A DNA stretch of 64,000 nucleotides, from NCBI RefSeq assembly GCF_020026305.1, contig NZ_CP075691.1:6386001-6450000 (forward strand), written 5' to 3'. This document shows positions 25,818 to 34,606 of this stretch, one piece after another. This stretch comes from Streptomyces sp. 135 (GTDB lineage: Bacteria > Actinomycetota > Actinomycetes > Streptomycetales > Streptomycetaceae). The translations under genes were made by a program, and so were the position numbers. Each line of letters begins with the position of its first letter. Within the stretch, counting starts at the first letter, position 1. The notes below the pieces were generated by a model. That model saw only the letters and a list, made by a program, of their open reading frames with translations. It had not been told where the DNA came from and made no database searches.

Positions 25818-26504
25818 ATGCGCATTCCCGCACACTCGGTATGCACGGCCATCCGGGACGACATTGTCGCCGGGGTCTACGAAAGGGGTGGGCGGCTCAC
25901 CGAGGAGCTTCTCGCGCGCCGTTACGGCGTCTCCCGCGTCCCCGTACGCGAAGCCCTGCGCACCCTGGAGGCCGAGGGCTTCGTCGTCACGCGCAGGCAC
26001 GCGGGCGCCTGTGTCGCCGAGCCCACGGAGCAGGAGGCAGCCGACCTCCTGGAGCTGCGCACGGTGCTCGAACCGCTCGCCGCGGCCCGCGCCGCACAGC
26101 GCCGCACCGACGCGCACCTCAAGGTCCTGCGCGGACTCGTGCGGCTGGGCCAGGAGCGCGTGCGGAAGGGTCAGGGGGAGGATCTGCGCTCGCTGGGCGG
26201 CTGGTTCCACGAGACGCTCGCCCAGGCCTCCGGCAGCCCCGGCCTCATCACGCTGCTCACCCAGCTGCGGCACAAGCTCGCCTGGATGTACGTCGTAGGG
26301 CCCCCGGCCGCGCCCGCGGTGTCCTGGTCCGAGCACGCGGCGATCGTCGACGCGGTGGCCCGCGGGGACGTGGAACGGGCCAGGATGCTCACTGCCGGCC
26401 ACGCGGAGCGGGCGACGGCCGCGCACCGGTTGCGCCCCTCGCCGAGGGCAGGCCGGGTGAGGGAAGTGCAACATCCCGTAAACACGGTGAGCCTCAGGAA
26501 TTAA
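25818..26504 (+). CDS. GntR-family transcriptional regulator (FadR/FCD type)
   Basis: A 228-residue regulator. The N-terminal winged helix (about 5-70) contains GGRLTEELLARRYGVSRVPVREALRTLEAEGFV, a textbook GntR motif. The helical FCD effector domain follows (about 80-205), with AADLLELRTVLEP and the metal-ligand-like histidines in WFHETLA, EHAAIVDA and GHAERA. FCD regulators usually bind small organic acids. The ATG at 25818 follows GGAGG. No target gene is evident; ptsH next door is convergent and already has a DasR site. The ligand is unknown. Confidence 0.88.
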   Translation: MRIPAHSVCTAIRDDIVAGVYERGGRLTEELLARRYGVSRVPVREALRTLEAEGFVVTRRHAGACVAEPTEQEAADLLELRTVLEPLAAARAAQRRTDAHLKVLRGLVRLGQERVRKGQGEDLRSLGGWFHETLAQASGSPGLITLLTQLRHKLAWMYVVGPPAAPAVSWSEHAAIVDAVARGDVERARMLTAGHAERATAAHRLRPSPRAGRVREVQHPVNTVSLRN

Positions 26505-26632
26505 CGCGGGTGCCGTATACAAAGTGAGGCGCGAGAGAAGTGCCGGTCAATGTAATTCCGGCCGTTCCTTTATCTCCATGCGTGAACTGTCGCCGCATAA
26601 ACTGCCACCAGGTAAGGCATAAGACATAAGAC

Positions 26633-26666
26633 AAAGGGCCCACCCCGTGTTCAGGGTGGGCCCTTT
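26633..26666. terminator. Bidirectional hairpin between GntR gene and ptsH
   Basis: A 13-bp perfect stem (26633-26645 with 26654-26666), flanked by A-rich sequence on one side and T/A on the other, separates the convergent genes. Confidence 0.85.
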
Positions 26667-26683
26667 GAAAGGTGCTGCGTGGG

Positions 26684-26965
26684 TCAGACCGTCTCCGGAA
26701 GCTCCTCGAGACCGTCCGCGACCAGCTTCGCCAGACGGTCCAGGGCGGCTTCCGCACCCTCGGCGTCGGAGGCGAGCACGATCTCCTCGCCACCCTGGGC
26801 GCCCAGGCCGAGCACCGCGAGCATCGAGGCGGCGTTGACCGGGTTGCCGTCGGCCTTGGCGATCGTCACGGGGACGCCGGCGGCCGTGGCCGCGCGGACG
26901 AAGATGGAGGCGGGTCGGGCGTGGAGGCCCTCGGCCCAGCCGACGTTGACGCGGCGCTCAGCCAT
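26684..26965 (-). CDS. ptsH: Phosphocarrier protein HPr
   Basis: A 93-residue general phosphotransferase component that passes phosphate from EI to sugar-specific EIIA proteins. The active-site His15 is in GLHARPAS. Ser47 in NAASMLAVLGLG occupies the place of the regulatory Ser46 of Firmicutes, although the surrounding sequence differs and actinobacteria are not known to use it in the same way. The ATG at 26965 follows GGAAGGG; the frame's earlier ATG has no support. A near-perfect DasR operator lies 28 bp upstream, so N-acetylglucosamine-responsive control is inferred, as known for streptomycete pts genes. Confidence 0.95.
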   Translation of the reverse strand: MAERRVNVGWAEGLHARPASIFVRAATAAGVPVTIAKADGNPVNAASMLAVLGLGAQGGEEIVLASDAEGAEAALDRLAKLVADGLEELPETV

Positions 26966-26992
26966 GTGTTGCTGCCCTTCCAGGTGTTTCAC

Positions 26993-27008
26993 ACTTGTCT
27001 AGACCAGT
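26993..27008. promoter_or_regulatory. dre site (DasR operator) upstream of ptsH
   Basis: ACTTGTCTAGACCAGT matches the DasR consensus ACTGGTCTAGACCAGT at 15 of 16 positions and is centred about 35 bp upstream of the HPr start. Confidence 0.85.
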
Positions 27009-27142
27009 GTCTCATGCCGTCGCGGGTGCTCCGCCGGCCTGACGTGCGGTCCTCCCCGACCCTAGGCCCCGCCCCCGGCCGCCCGTGAATCCCTCCCAGC
27101 CTGCCCCGGCCCAGGCGGCCCCGCGACCCGTACCCTGGCCCC

Positions 27143-30004
27143 ATGCAGACCCCGTCGGAGCAGCAGGATCGGCACGACTATCCCTCGCACTGGGAAGCCG
27201 ACGTGGTGCTGCGCGACGGAGGCACCGCCCGGATCAGGCCCATCACGGCCGAGGACGCGGACCGCCTGGTCAGCTTCTACGAACAGGTCTCGGACGAGTC
27301 GAAGTACTACCGCTTCTTCGCGCCCTACCCGCGGCTGTCCGCCAAGGACGTGCGCCGCTTCACCCACCACGACCAGGTGGACCGCGTGGGACTCGCCGCC
27401 ACGGTGGGCGGCGAGTTCATCGCCACCGTGCGCTACGACCGCATCGACGAGCGCGGCATGGCCGCCAGCGCCCCCGCCGACGAGGCCGAGGTCGCCTTCC
27501 TCGTGCAGGACGCCCACCAGGGCCGCGGCGTGGCCTCCACGCTCCTCGAACACATCGCGGCGGTCGCCAGGGAGCGCGGCATCCGGCGCTTCGCGGCCGA
27601 GGTGCTGCCCGCCAACACCAAGATGATCAAGGTGTTCACGGACGCGGGGTACCAGCAGAAGCGCAGCTTCGAAGACGGCGTCGTACGCCTGGAGTTCGAC
27701 CTGGAGCCCACCGACCGCTCGCTCGCCGTGCAGCGCGCCCGCGAACAGCGCGCCGAGGGGCGGTCCGTGCAGCGCCTGCTGACGCCCGGCTCGGTCGCGG
27801 TGATCGGCGTGGGCCGCGCCCCCGGCGGCGTGGGCCGCAGCGTGCTGCGCAACCTCAAGGAGGCAGGCTTCACCGGGCGCCTCTCCGCGGTGAACAGCGC
27901 GTTCGACGAAGGCTCCGAAGTCGACGCGGTGCCCGCGTACCGCTCGGTCACGGCCATCGAGGAGCCCGTGGACCTCGCCGTGGTCGCCGTGCCCGCCGAC
28001 CGGGTCTCCCAGGTCGTCGCCGAGTGCGGCGAGCGCGGGGTGCAGGGTCTCCTGGTGCTCTCCGCCGGATACGGCGAGAGCGGCGCCGAGGGCCGCGAGC
28101 GGCAGCGCGAACTGGTCCGCCAGGCCCGGTCCTACGGCATGCGCATCATCGGCCCGAACGCCTTCGGTGTCATCAACACCTCCCCGGGGACGCGGCTCAA
28201 CGCCTCGCTCGCTCCCGAGCCCCCCGCGCGCGGGCGCATCGGTCTGTTCACCCAGTCCGGCGCCATCGGCATCGCACTGCTCTCCGGGCTGCACCGCCGG
28301 GGCGCGGGACTGTCCACGTTCGTCGGCTCCGGCAACCGCGCCGACGTGTCGGGCAACGACCTCCTCCAGTACTGGTACGAGGACCCCGACACCGACATCG
28401 CCCTGATGTACCTGGAGACCATCGGCAACCCGCGCAAGTTCACCCGCCTCGCGCGGCGGGCCGCGACCGTCAAGCCGCTCGTCGTGGTCCAGGGCGCCCG
28501 CCACAGCGGCATCGCGCCCACCGGCCACGCCGTGCAGGCCACGCGCCTGCCGCACGCCACGGTCTCGGCGCTGCTGCGTCAGGCCGGCGTCATCCGCGTG
28601 GACACCGTCACCGAGATGGTCGACGCGGGCCTGCTGCTCGCGGGCCAGCCGCTGCCGTCAGGACCGCGCGTGGGCATCCTCGGCAACTCCGAGTCGCTCG
28701 GGCTCCTCACCTACGACGCGTGTGTCGCCGACGGGCTGCGGCCGCTGCCGCCGCGCGACCTCACGACCGGGGCCACCCCGGCCGACTTCCGGGCCGCGCT
28801 CGCGGAGACGCTGTCGGACGACGGATGCGACGCGGTGATCGTCAACGCGATCCCCTGGGTGCGGGAGGACGGGGTCGCAGCCGACCCCGAGACGCTCGCC
28901 ACGGAGCTGCGGGCCGCGGCGGCAGGCTGCCCGGCGAAACCCGTCGCCGTGGTCCATGTCGAGCTCGGTGGCCTCGCCGAGGCCCTCTCCGCCGCGACCA
29001 GCACCCGGCCGGGCGTCCAGCCGAAGGAGTCCGGCGCCGGCGGCTGCGCCGACCCGGTCCACCCCGCACGGCCCGCGCCCGCCGCCGAAGGCGAGCCGCC
29101 ATCGCCCGGGACGGGCGAGCCCCCGGCGGAGCAGTACCGCATCCCCGCCTACCCCGCCGCCGAGCGCGCCGTCCGCGCGCTCTCCGAAGCCGTCAAATAC
29201 GCGCAGTGGCGCCGCGAGGCCGCCGAGCCCGGCAAGGTGCACGAGTACGACGACATCGACGAGAGCGGGACCGCCGAGCGCATCGCGGAGCTGCTGGGCA
29301 AGGACGGCGACCCCCGCGGTGCCACCCTCGCCCCGGCCGACGCCCACGAACTGCTCAGGCGGTACGGCATCCGCGTACGACGGGCCCTGCCCGCCCCGGA
29401 CCCGGACGCCGCCGCGCACGCCGCGCGCACGCTCGGCTACCCCGTGGCCCTGAAGACCACCGCCCCGCACCTGCGGCACCGCGCCGACCTCGGCGGCGTG
29501 CGGCTCGACCTCGCCGACGAGGAGCAACTGCGCCGCTCCTATCAAGAGTTGATCGACACCTTCGGCAAGCCCGCCGAGCTGCGGCCCGTCGTGCAGGGCA
29601 TGGTGCCGCGCGGCGTCGACACCGTCGTGCGCGCCGTCATCGACCCGGCGGCCGGAGCGGTGCTCTCCTTCGGGCTCGCGGGCGCCGCCTCCGAGCTGCT
29701 CGGTGACACCGCCCATCGCCTCATCCCGGTCACCGACCGCGAGGCGGCCTCCCTGGTCCGGTCCATCAGGACCGCACCCCTCCTCTTCGGCTGGCGCGGC
29801 TCGGCCCCCGTCGACACCCCGGCCCTCGAAGGGCTGCTCCAGAGGGTCTCCCGGCTCGTCGACGACCACCCCGAAGTGGTCGGCGTCACCCTGGAACCCG
29901 TGGTCGTCGCCCCGCACGGCCTCTCCGTGCTCGGCGCCTCCGTACGGCTCGCGCCCCCGCCCGCCCGCGACGACCTCGGTCCGCGGACGCTCCCCGGGTA
30001 CTGA
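27143..30004 (+). CDS. patA: Protein acyltransferase PatA (GNAT fused to NDP-forming acyl-CoA synthetase)
   Basis: A 953-residue protein with an inverted domain order. A GNAT acetyltransferase at the N-terminus (about 20-195; acetyl-CoA motif DAHQGRGVASTLLEHI) precedes a CoA-binding/acyl-CoA-synthetase region (about 210-620) and an ATP-grasp domain (about 730-940). A Pro/Gly/Ala-rich linker lies near 630-675. Enteric Pat has the GNAT domain last; the arrangement here matches S. lividans PatA, which acetylates and silences acyl-CoA synthetases. The usual catalytic SHTGALAG loop of active synthetases reads GHAVQATRLPHA instead, suggesting a sensory role for this half. The ATG is 10-15 bp past a cytosine-rich stretch without a strong ribosome-binding site. 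Confidence 0.9.
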   Translation: MQTPSEQQDRHDYPSHWEADVVLRDGGTARIRPITAEDADRLVSFYEQVSDESKYYRFFAPYPRLSAKDVRRFTHHDQVDRVGLAATVGGEFIATVRYDRIDERGMAASAPADEAEVAFLVQDAHQGRGVASTLLEHIAAVARERGIRRFAAEVLPANTKMIKVFTDAGYQQKRSFEDGVVRLEFDLEPTDRSLAVQRAREQRAEGRSVQRLLTPGSVAVIGVGRAPGGVGRSVLRNLKEAGFTGRLSAVNSAFDEGSEVDAVPAYRSVTAIEEPVDLAVVAVPADRVSQVVAECGERGVQGLLVLSAGYGESGAEGRERQRELVRQARSYGMRIIGPNAFGVINTSPGTRLNASLAPEPPARGRIGLFTQSGAIGIALLSGLHRRGAGLSTFVGSGNRADVSGNDLLQYWYEDPDTDIALMYLETIGNPRKFTRLARRAATVKPLVVVQGARHSGIAPTGHAVQATRLPHATVSALLRQAGVIRVDTVTEMVDAGLLLAGQPLPSGPRVGILGNSESLGLLTYDACVADGLRPLPPRDLTTGATPADFRAALAETLSDDGCDAVIVNAIPWVREDGVAADPETLATELRAAAAGCPAKPVAVVHVELGGLAEALSAATSTRPGVQPKESGAGGCADPVHPARPAPAAEGEPPSPGTGEPPAEQYRIPAYPAAERAVRALSEAVKYAQWRREAAEPGKVHEYDDIDESGTAERIAELLGKDGDPRGATLAPADAHELLRRYGIRVRRALPAPDPDAAAHAARTLGYPVALKTTAPHLRHRADLGGVRLDLADEEQLRRSYQELIDTFGKPAELRPVVQGMVPRGVDTVVRAVIDPAAGAVLSFGLAGAASELLGDTAHRLIPVTDREAASLVRSIRTAPLLFGWRGSAPVDTPALEGLLQRVSRLVDDHPEVVGVTLEPVVVAPHGLSVLGASVRLAPPPARDDLGPRTLPGY

Positions 30005-30075
30005 ACCGCGCTCCGCGGGCGCCGGGGCGGCCACGGGGGCCCAGCGGCCCCGCACCGGGCCGTAGGATGGACGGC

Positions 30076-30663
30076 ATGGCAAAGACCGGTACGACGACCC
30101 AGGGGCTGCGCGCGGCGATCGAGCGCAGCGGCTACTACCCGGCCCTCGTGGCCGAGGCGGTGGAGGCCGCGATCGGCGGCGAGGCCATCGGGTCGTACCT
30201 GGTCCACCAGGAGACGACGTTCGACGCCAACGAAGTGCGCCGGCACGTCACCGTCCTCGTCCTGACCGGCACGCGGTTCATCGTCAGCCACACCGACGAG
30301 CAGGCGGCGGACGGCACCTCCCCGACGCCGTACGCGACGACCTCCACGGAGTCGGTCAAGATCGGCCGGATCTCCTCCGTCGTCCTCAGCCGCGTCGTCG
30401 CCAACCCGGAGAAGTACGTCCCGGGCACGCCGCCGCGCGAGGTCGTCCTGACCATCGGCTGGGGCGCCGTCTCCCGCATCGACCTGGAGCCCGCGGCCTG
30501 CGGAGACCCCAACTGCGAGGCGGACCACGGCTACACCGGCAGCTCGACCGCCGACGACCTGAGCCTGCGCGTCAGCGAGGCGGGCGACGGCCCCGACGCC
30601 GTGCGGCAGACCCTCGCCTTCGCCCAGGCCCTGTCCGAGGCGACCGCGGATACCGCCCGCTGA
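30076..30663 (+). CDS. DUF5998 protein
   Basis: A 195-residue cytoplasmic protein of the actinobacterial DUF5998 family, of unknown function. The sequence is mixed alpha/beta with conserved stretches GYYPALVAEAVEAA, VHQETTFDANEVRRHVTVL and GWGAVSRIDLEPAACGDPNCEADHGYTG; the C..C..H trio could bind a metal. The ATG at 30076 is favoured over 30067 because AGGATGG is well placed for it. Its TGA overlaps the ATG of the phosphodiesterase downstream by one base, so the two are translationally coupled with thymidine kinase farther on. Confidence 0.82.
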   Translation: MAKTGTTTQGLRAAIERSGYYPALVAEAVEAAIGGEAIGSYLVHQETTFDANEVRRHVTVLVLTGTRFIVSHTDEQAADGTSPTPYATTSTESVKIGRISSVVLSRVVANPEKYVPGTPPREVVLTIGWGAVSRIDLEPAACGDPNCEADHGYTGSSTADDLSLRVSEAGDGPDAVRQTLAFAQALSEATADTAR

Positions 30664-31853
30664 TGTCCCTGCCCGCCTGGGACGACGTGGAACCGCTCGC
30701 CCTCGACACCGCTCCCGTGCCCGCGTACGGCTCGGGTTCGCTCGCCGACCTGCTGCCGACGCTCGTCGCCCACCAGGGTGTGCCCGGCCACGCCGCGGGG
30801 ACCATCGCCGAACTGGCCCCCGCCGACCGCAACTGCGTCTTCCTGATCGACGGCCTCGGCTGGGAGCAGCTCAAGGCCCATCCGGCGGAGGCACCCTTCC
30901 TCAACTCGTTGCTGCCCAGTTCGCGGGGCGGTACCGGGCGGCCCATCACGGCCGGCTTCCCCGCCACCACGGCGACCTCGCTCGCCTCCGTCGGCACGGG
31001 CCTGCCGCCCGGTGCGCACGGCCTGCCCGGCTACACCGTGCGCGACCCCGCCACCGGCGGGCTGATGAACCAGCTCCGCTGGAACCCATGGACCGACCCG
31101 CACGCCTGGCAGCCGTACCCGACGGTCTTCCAGCAGGCCCACGAGGCGGGCGTGCACACCGCTCAGGTGTCCTCCCCGACCTTCGAGCACACCCCGCTGA
31201 CCAAGGTCGCCCTCAGCGGCGGCTCGTTCCGGGGCAAGCTCTCCGGAGAGGACCGCATGGACCTCGCCGCCGAGCAACTGGCCGCCGGGGACCGCTCCCT
31301 GGTCTACACGTACTACGCGGAAGTCGACGGCAAGGGCCACCGCTTCGGCGTCGACTCCGACGCCTGGCGCGGCCAGCTCATGTACGTCGACCGGCTTGCC
31401 CAGCGGCTGGCCGAGCAGCTCCCGCCACGCAGCGCCCTGTACATCACCGCGGACCACGGCATGCTCGACATCCCCTTCGACGACGCCTCCCGCATCGACT
31501 TCGACGAGGACTGGGAGCTGCGCGCCGGCGTCGCCCTCCTCGGCGGCGAGGGCCGCGCCCGTCACGTCTACGCCGTCCCGGGCGCCCAGAGCGACGTCCT
31601 CACGGTGTGGCGCGAGGTGCTCGGCGAGCAGTTCTGGGTGGCCTCCCGTGACGAGGCGATCGCCGCCGGCTGGTTCGGTCCACACATTGATCAACGTGTG
31701 TACGAGCGTCTCGGCGACGTCATCGCCGCCGCGCACGCCGACGTCGCGATCGTCGCCAGTGAGCGGGAGCCCAAGGAGTCCGCACTGGTCGGCATGCACG
31801 GCTCCATGACCCCTGTGGAACAACTCGTCCCCCTTCTCGAAGTACGCTCCTAG
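30663..31853 (+). CDS. Alkaline phosphatase superfamily nucleotide pyrophosphatase/phosphodiesterase
   Basis: A 396-residue metal-dependent hydrolase of the NPP type. The first metal ligand is the Asp in FLIDGLGWEQL (about residue 60), the nucleophile Thr is in GFPATTATSLASVGTGLPPGAHGLPGY (about 102), and later ligands are in EVDGKGHRFGVDS and TADHGMLDIP, with a final His in GMHGSMTP. No signal peptide is visible, so it appears cytoplasmic. It would cleave phosphodiester or pyrophosphate bonds of nucleotides or lipids; the substrate is unknown. It is coupled to DUF5998 upstream and lies 68 bp before thymidine kinase. Confidence 0.87.
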   Translation: MSLPAWDDVEPLALDTAPVPAYGSGSLADLLPTLVAHQGVPGHAAGTIAELAPADRNCVFLIDGLGWEQLKAHPAEAPFLNSLLPSSRGGTGRPITAGFPATTATSLASVGTGLPPGAHGLPGYTVRDPATGGLMNQLRWNPWTDPHAWQPYPTVFQQAHEAGVHTAQVSSPTFEHTPLTKVALSGGSFRGKLSGEDRMDLAAEQLAAGDRSLVYTYYAEVDGKGHRFGVDSDAWRGQLMYVDRLAQRLAEQLPPRSALYITADHGMLDIPFDDASRIDFDEDWELRAGVALLGGEGRARHVYAVPGAQSDVLTVWREVLGEQFWVASRDEAIAAGWFGPHIDQRVYERLGDVIAAAHADVAIVASEREPKESALVGMHGSMTPVEQLVPLLEVRS

Positions 31854-31921
31854 CCATACGCCCTGACACGCCCTCCGGGGCGCCCCGCCTCCGCACGCCC
31901 CCGAAAGGTCCGCAACTCCCC

Positions 31922-32581
31922 ATGCCCGAGCTGGTGTTCTTCTCCGGAACGATGGACTGCGGAAAGAGCACGCTGGCTCTGCAGATCGAGCACAACCGCT
32001 CGGCCCGCGGACTCCAGGGAATGATCTTCACGCGGGACGACCGGGCGGGCGAGGGCAAGCTCTCCTCGCGGCTCGGCCTCGTCACTGACGCCATCGAGGC
32101 CGCGGACGACTTCGACTTCTACGCCCACCTCGTCGACCACCTCTCCCAGGGCGGCCGCGCCGACTACGTGATCGCGGACGAGGCGCAGTTCCTGGCCCCG
32201 GAGCAGATCGACCAGCTCGCGCGGGTCGTCGACGACCTCGGCCTGGACGTCTTCGCCTTCGGCATCACCACGGACTTCCGCTCCAAGCTCTTCCCCGGCT
32301 CGCAGCGCCTGGTCGAGCTCGCCGACCGCGTCGAGGTGCTCCAGGTCGAGGCCCTGTGCTGGTGCGGCGCCCGGGCCACGCACAACGCCCGCACCATAGG
32401 CGGCGAGATGGTCGTCGAGGGCGCCCAGGTCGTCGTCGGCGACGTCAACCAGTCAGCGGACGAGGTGGGTTACGAAGTCCTGTGCCGCCGCCACCACCGC
32501 CGCAGGGCGACGGCGGCGACCGCACGCGCGGGCGCTCTCTCGCCCGACGTCCTGCCGGTCGACACCGCCGCTCACGCCTGA
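31922..32581 (+). CDS. tdk: Thymidine kinase
   Basis: A 219-residue type II thymidine kinase for salvage of thymidine to dTMP. The P-loop GTMDCGKST (about 9-17) and the magnesium/base motif DYVIADEAQFL (catalytic Glu) are clear, followed by AFGITTDFRSKLFPGS. A zinc-binding half-site is visible in CWCGARATHN, with another cysteine in VLCRRHH. The length is typical. The ATG at 31922 begins shortly after an AAAGG-type purine stretch. Its stop is one base from that of the convergent VOC gene. Confidence 0.93.
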   Translation: MPELVFFSGTMDCGKSTLALQIEHNRSARGLQGMIFTRDDRAGEGKLSSRLGLVTDAIEAADDFDFYAHLVDHLSQGGRADYVIADEAQFLAPEQIDQLARVVDDLGLDVFAFGITTDFRSKLFPGSQRLVELADRVEVLQVEALCWCGARATHNARTIGGEMVVEGAQVVVGDVNQSADEVGYEVLCRRHHRRRATAATARAGALSPDVLPVDTAAHA

Positions 32582-32582
32582 C

Positions 32583-33395
32583 TCAGGCGCGCTCGTGCGA
32601 GCGTACGAGGGTGAAGACCGCCCCCTCCGGATCGGCGACCGTCGCCTCCCGGCCCTGGGTGCCGGCCCGCGGCGGCTTGACGACCTGCCCGCCGAGCTCG
32701 ACGACCCGGGTCACCGCCTCGTCGACATCCGCTGCTTCGAAGTACGTCATCCAGTGCGGGCCCCGGTCGCGCGGCAGCGCGTCGCCCACGCCGTGCACGG
32801 ACGCCACCGGGCGGCCCTCGATGCGCAGGGTCAGATAGTCGTCATCGGCCGAGACGACGGCCTCGTCGGTGAAGCCGAACACGGTTTCGTAGAACGTGAC
32901 GACGCCCGTGGTCTCCCGCGTCACCAGCTCGTTCCAGGCCGGTGCGCCCGGCACCCGGGTCACCGCGCTGCCCAGGTGCCGCGCGGCCTGCCAGAGCCCG
33001 AAGACGGCGCCCGTGGGGTCCGAGGCGACGGCCATCCGCCCCGCCTGGCCCGCGGTGATCGGACCCACGCCGACCGTGCCGCCGCAGTACCGCACGGCCT
33101 CCGCCGTCGCGTCCGCGTCGTCCGTCGCCAGATAGGGTGTCCAGGCGATCGGCAGATGCCGGTCGGCCGGCAGTTGGCCGATGCCGGCCACCTCGCGGCC
33201 GTCGAGCAGGGCCCGCACATAGGGCCCGAGCTGCTCGGGACCCGGCCGGAACTCCCAGCCGAAGAGCGCCCCGTAGAACTCCTGGGTCGCCGCCAGGCCA
33301 TGCGCCATCAGGCTCACCCAGCAGGGTGTGCCGGGTGCGCTTCGACCGGCTCCCGCGCCGTCGCGCCGCCCTGCGGACGCCTGTGCCTCGGTCAT
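32583..33395 (-). CDS. Two-domain VOC (glyoxalase-like) protein
   Basis: A 270-residue protein with two vicinal-oxygen-chelate modules, about residues 22-140 (CWVSLMAHGLAATQEFYGALFGWEF...DPTGAVFGLWQ) and 150-268 (AWNELVTRETTGVVTFYETVFGF...DPEGAVFTLVRS). The duplication is typical of streptomycete VOC proteins annotated as hydroxylase- or glyoxalase-like; metal ligands are incomplete, so catalysis is uncertain. The ATG at 33395 follows GAGGAGAGG. No operon partner. Function unknown beyond the fold. Confidence 0.85.
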   Translation of the reverse strand: MTEAQASAGRRDGAGAGRSAPGTPCWVSLMAHGLAATQEFYGALFGWEFRPGPEQLGPYVRALLDGREVAGIGQLPADRHLPIAWTPYLATDDADATAEAVRYCGGTVGVGPITAGQAGRMAVASDPTGAVFGLWQAARHLGSAVTRVPGAPAWNELVTRETTGVVTFYETVFGFTDEAVVSADDDYLTLRIEGRPVASVHGVGDALPRDRGPHWMTYFEAADVDEAVTRVVELGGQVVKPPRAGTQGREATVADPEGAVFTLVRSHERA

Positions 33396-33718
33396 CGTCA
33401 CCCTCTCCTCGGCCTTCGTGGTGGCCGCTTCACTTCCGCTTTTCCCGAATGCGCGTGCCCTCGCCGCGCGCATGCGCGCCCCCGTAGATGCTCGCACCAC
33501 CCGTCGCGCCACGCGTCCCGGCCGCGCCGCACGGCCCGGCCTCCCGCGGAGGATGCCCGATTTACGGTGGCTCACCCATGGCCGCGAGGCGGCCGAGCGG
33601 GGTCCATCCGTTGTACGGGGCGTGCTGGGTTCCGTACGCCCCGTGGCCGGGCGGCTTCCGGCGGAGCAGGGTAGCCGGACCTCGGCCGTACGGCCACCCC
33701 ATGCGCAAGGATGGGCCC
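33396..33718. other. 323-bp divergent region with a possible small frame
   Basis: It lies between the VOC gene and the rhodanese gene. Part of it, 33562-33720 on the minus strand, is an open 52-codon frame with high G/C at third positions, but the frame lacks a good ribosome-binding site. Promoters are not obvious. Confidence 0.45.
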
Positions 33719-34546
33719 ATGAACGCCATCATCTCCGCATCCGAACTCGCGAGCGACCTGGCGGGCGAGAATCCGCCGGTCCTGCTCGATGTCCGCTGGC
33801 AGCACCAGGGCTCCCTGCGCGACGCCTACGAGGAAGGGCACATTCCGTCGGCTGTCTTCGTCGACCTGGACGCCGACCTGGCAGGACCCGCGGGCCCCCG
33901 GGGCCGCCACCCGCTCCCCGACGTGGACCACTTCGGGGCCGTGATGCGGGCCGCGGGGGTCTCGGCGGACCGCGCTGTCGTCGTGTACGACGGTGGCCAG
34001 AACTGGGCGGCCGCACGCCTGTGGTGGATGTTGCGCTGGACGGGGCACGCCTGCGTGCGTGTCCTTGACGGCGGCCTCGCCCTGTGGACCGGCCCCCTGG
34101 AGTCGGGCGCCGGAACGGCCCCGGCCGAGGGCACGTTCGAGCCGGCCCCCAACAGCACGGACTTCCTCGACGCGGACTCCGCGGCGGCCCTGGCCCGCTC
34201 CGGCCTGCTCCTGGACGCCCGCGCGGCCGAGCGCTACCGCGGCGAGGTCGAGCCGATCGACAAGGTGGCCGGGCACATCCCCGGCGCGGTCTCGGCGCCG
34301 ACCACCGAGAACGTCGCACAGGACGGCCGCTTCAAGCCCGCCGCCGAGCTGGCGGACCGCTTCAAGGCACTGGGTGCCTCCGGTACTTCGGAGGTCGGCG
34401 TCTACTGCGGCTCGGGCGTCTCGGGCGCCCATGAGGTGCTGGCCCTCGCGGTCGCGGGCATTCCGGCCGCGCTGTACGTCGGCTCCTGGTCGGAGTGGTC
34501 GGCGGACGGTTCGCGTCCGGTCGCCACGGGCCCGGACCCGCAGTAG
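33719..34546 (+). CDS. Two-domain sulfurtransferase (rhodanese, SseA-like)
   Basis: A 275-residue thiosulfate or 3-mercaptopyruvate sulfurtransferase with an inactive N-terminal rhodanese domain (about 1-130, PPVLLDVRWQHQGS, DGGQNWAAARLWWMLRW) and an active C-terminal one (about 150-270). The persulfide cysteine is in the loop YCGSGVSGAHE. Upstream structural motifs RYRGEVEPIDKVAGHIPGA are conserved. The ATG at 33719 follows GGATGGG, and the in-frame extension to 33488 is unsupported. CGSGVSG is closer to the mercaptopyruvate-type loop, but specificity is not settled. A very strong terminator follows. Confidence 0.9.
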   Translation: MNAIISASELASDLAGENPPVLLDVRWQHQGSLRDAYEEGHIPSAVFVDLDADLAGPAGPRGRHPLPDVDHFGAVMRAAGVSADRAVVVYDGGQNWAAARLWWMLRWTGHACVRVLDGGLALWTGPLESGAGTAPAEGTFEPAPNSTDFLDADSAAALARSGLLLDARAAERYRGEVEPIDKVAGHIPGAVSAPTTENVAQDGRFKPAAELADRFKALGASGTSEVGVYCGSGVSGAHEVLALAVAGIPAALYVGSWSEWSADGSRPVATGPDPQ

Positions 34547-34550
34547 TCCG

Positions 34551-34600
34551 GTACGCGCGTGGGGCCCCGCACCAACTGGTGCGGGGCCCCACGCGCGTAC
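34551..34600. terminator. Perfect 23-bp bidirectional hairpin
   Basis: The arms 34551-34573 and 34578-34600 are perfectly complementary with loop AACT. They fill nearly the whole gap between the convergent rhodanese and sepH genes. Confidence 0.9.
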
Positions 34601-34606
34601 CCGCGG

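Noticed and set aside
27085..29706. 873-codon frame overlapping patA in another frame
   Set aside because: Arg/Pro/Gly-rich shadow; patA has complete GNAT and ATP-grasp domains in its own frame.
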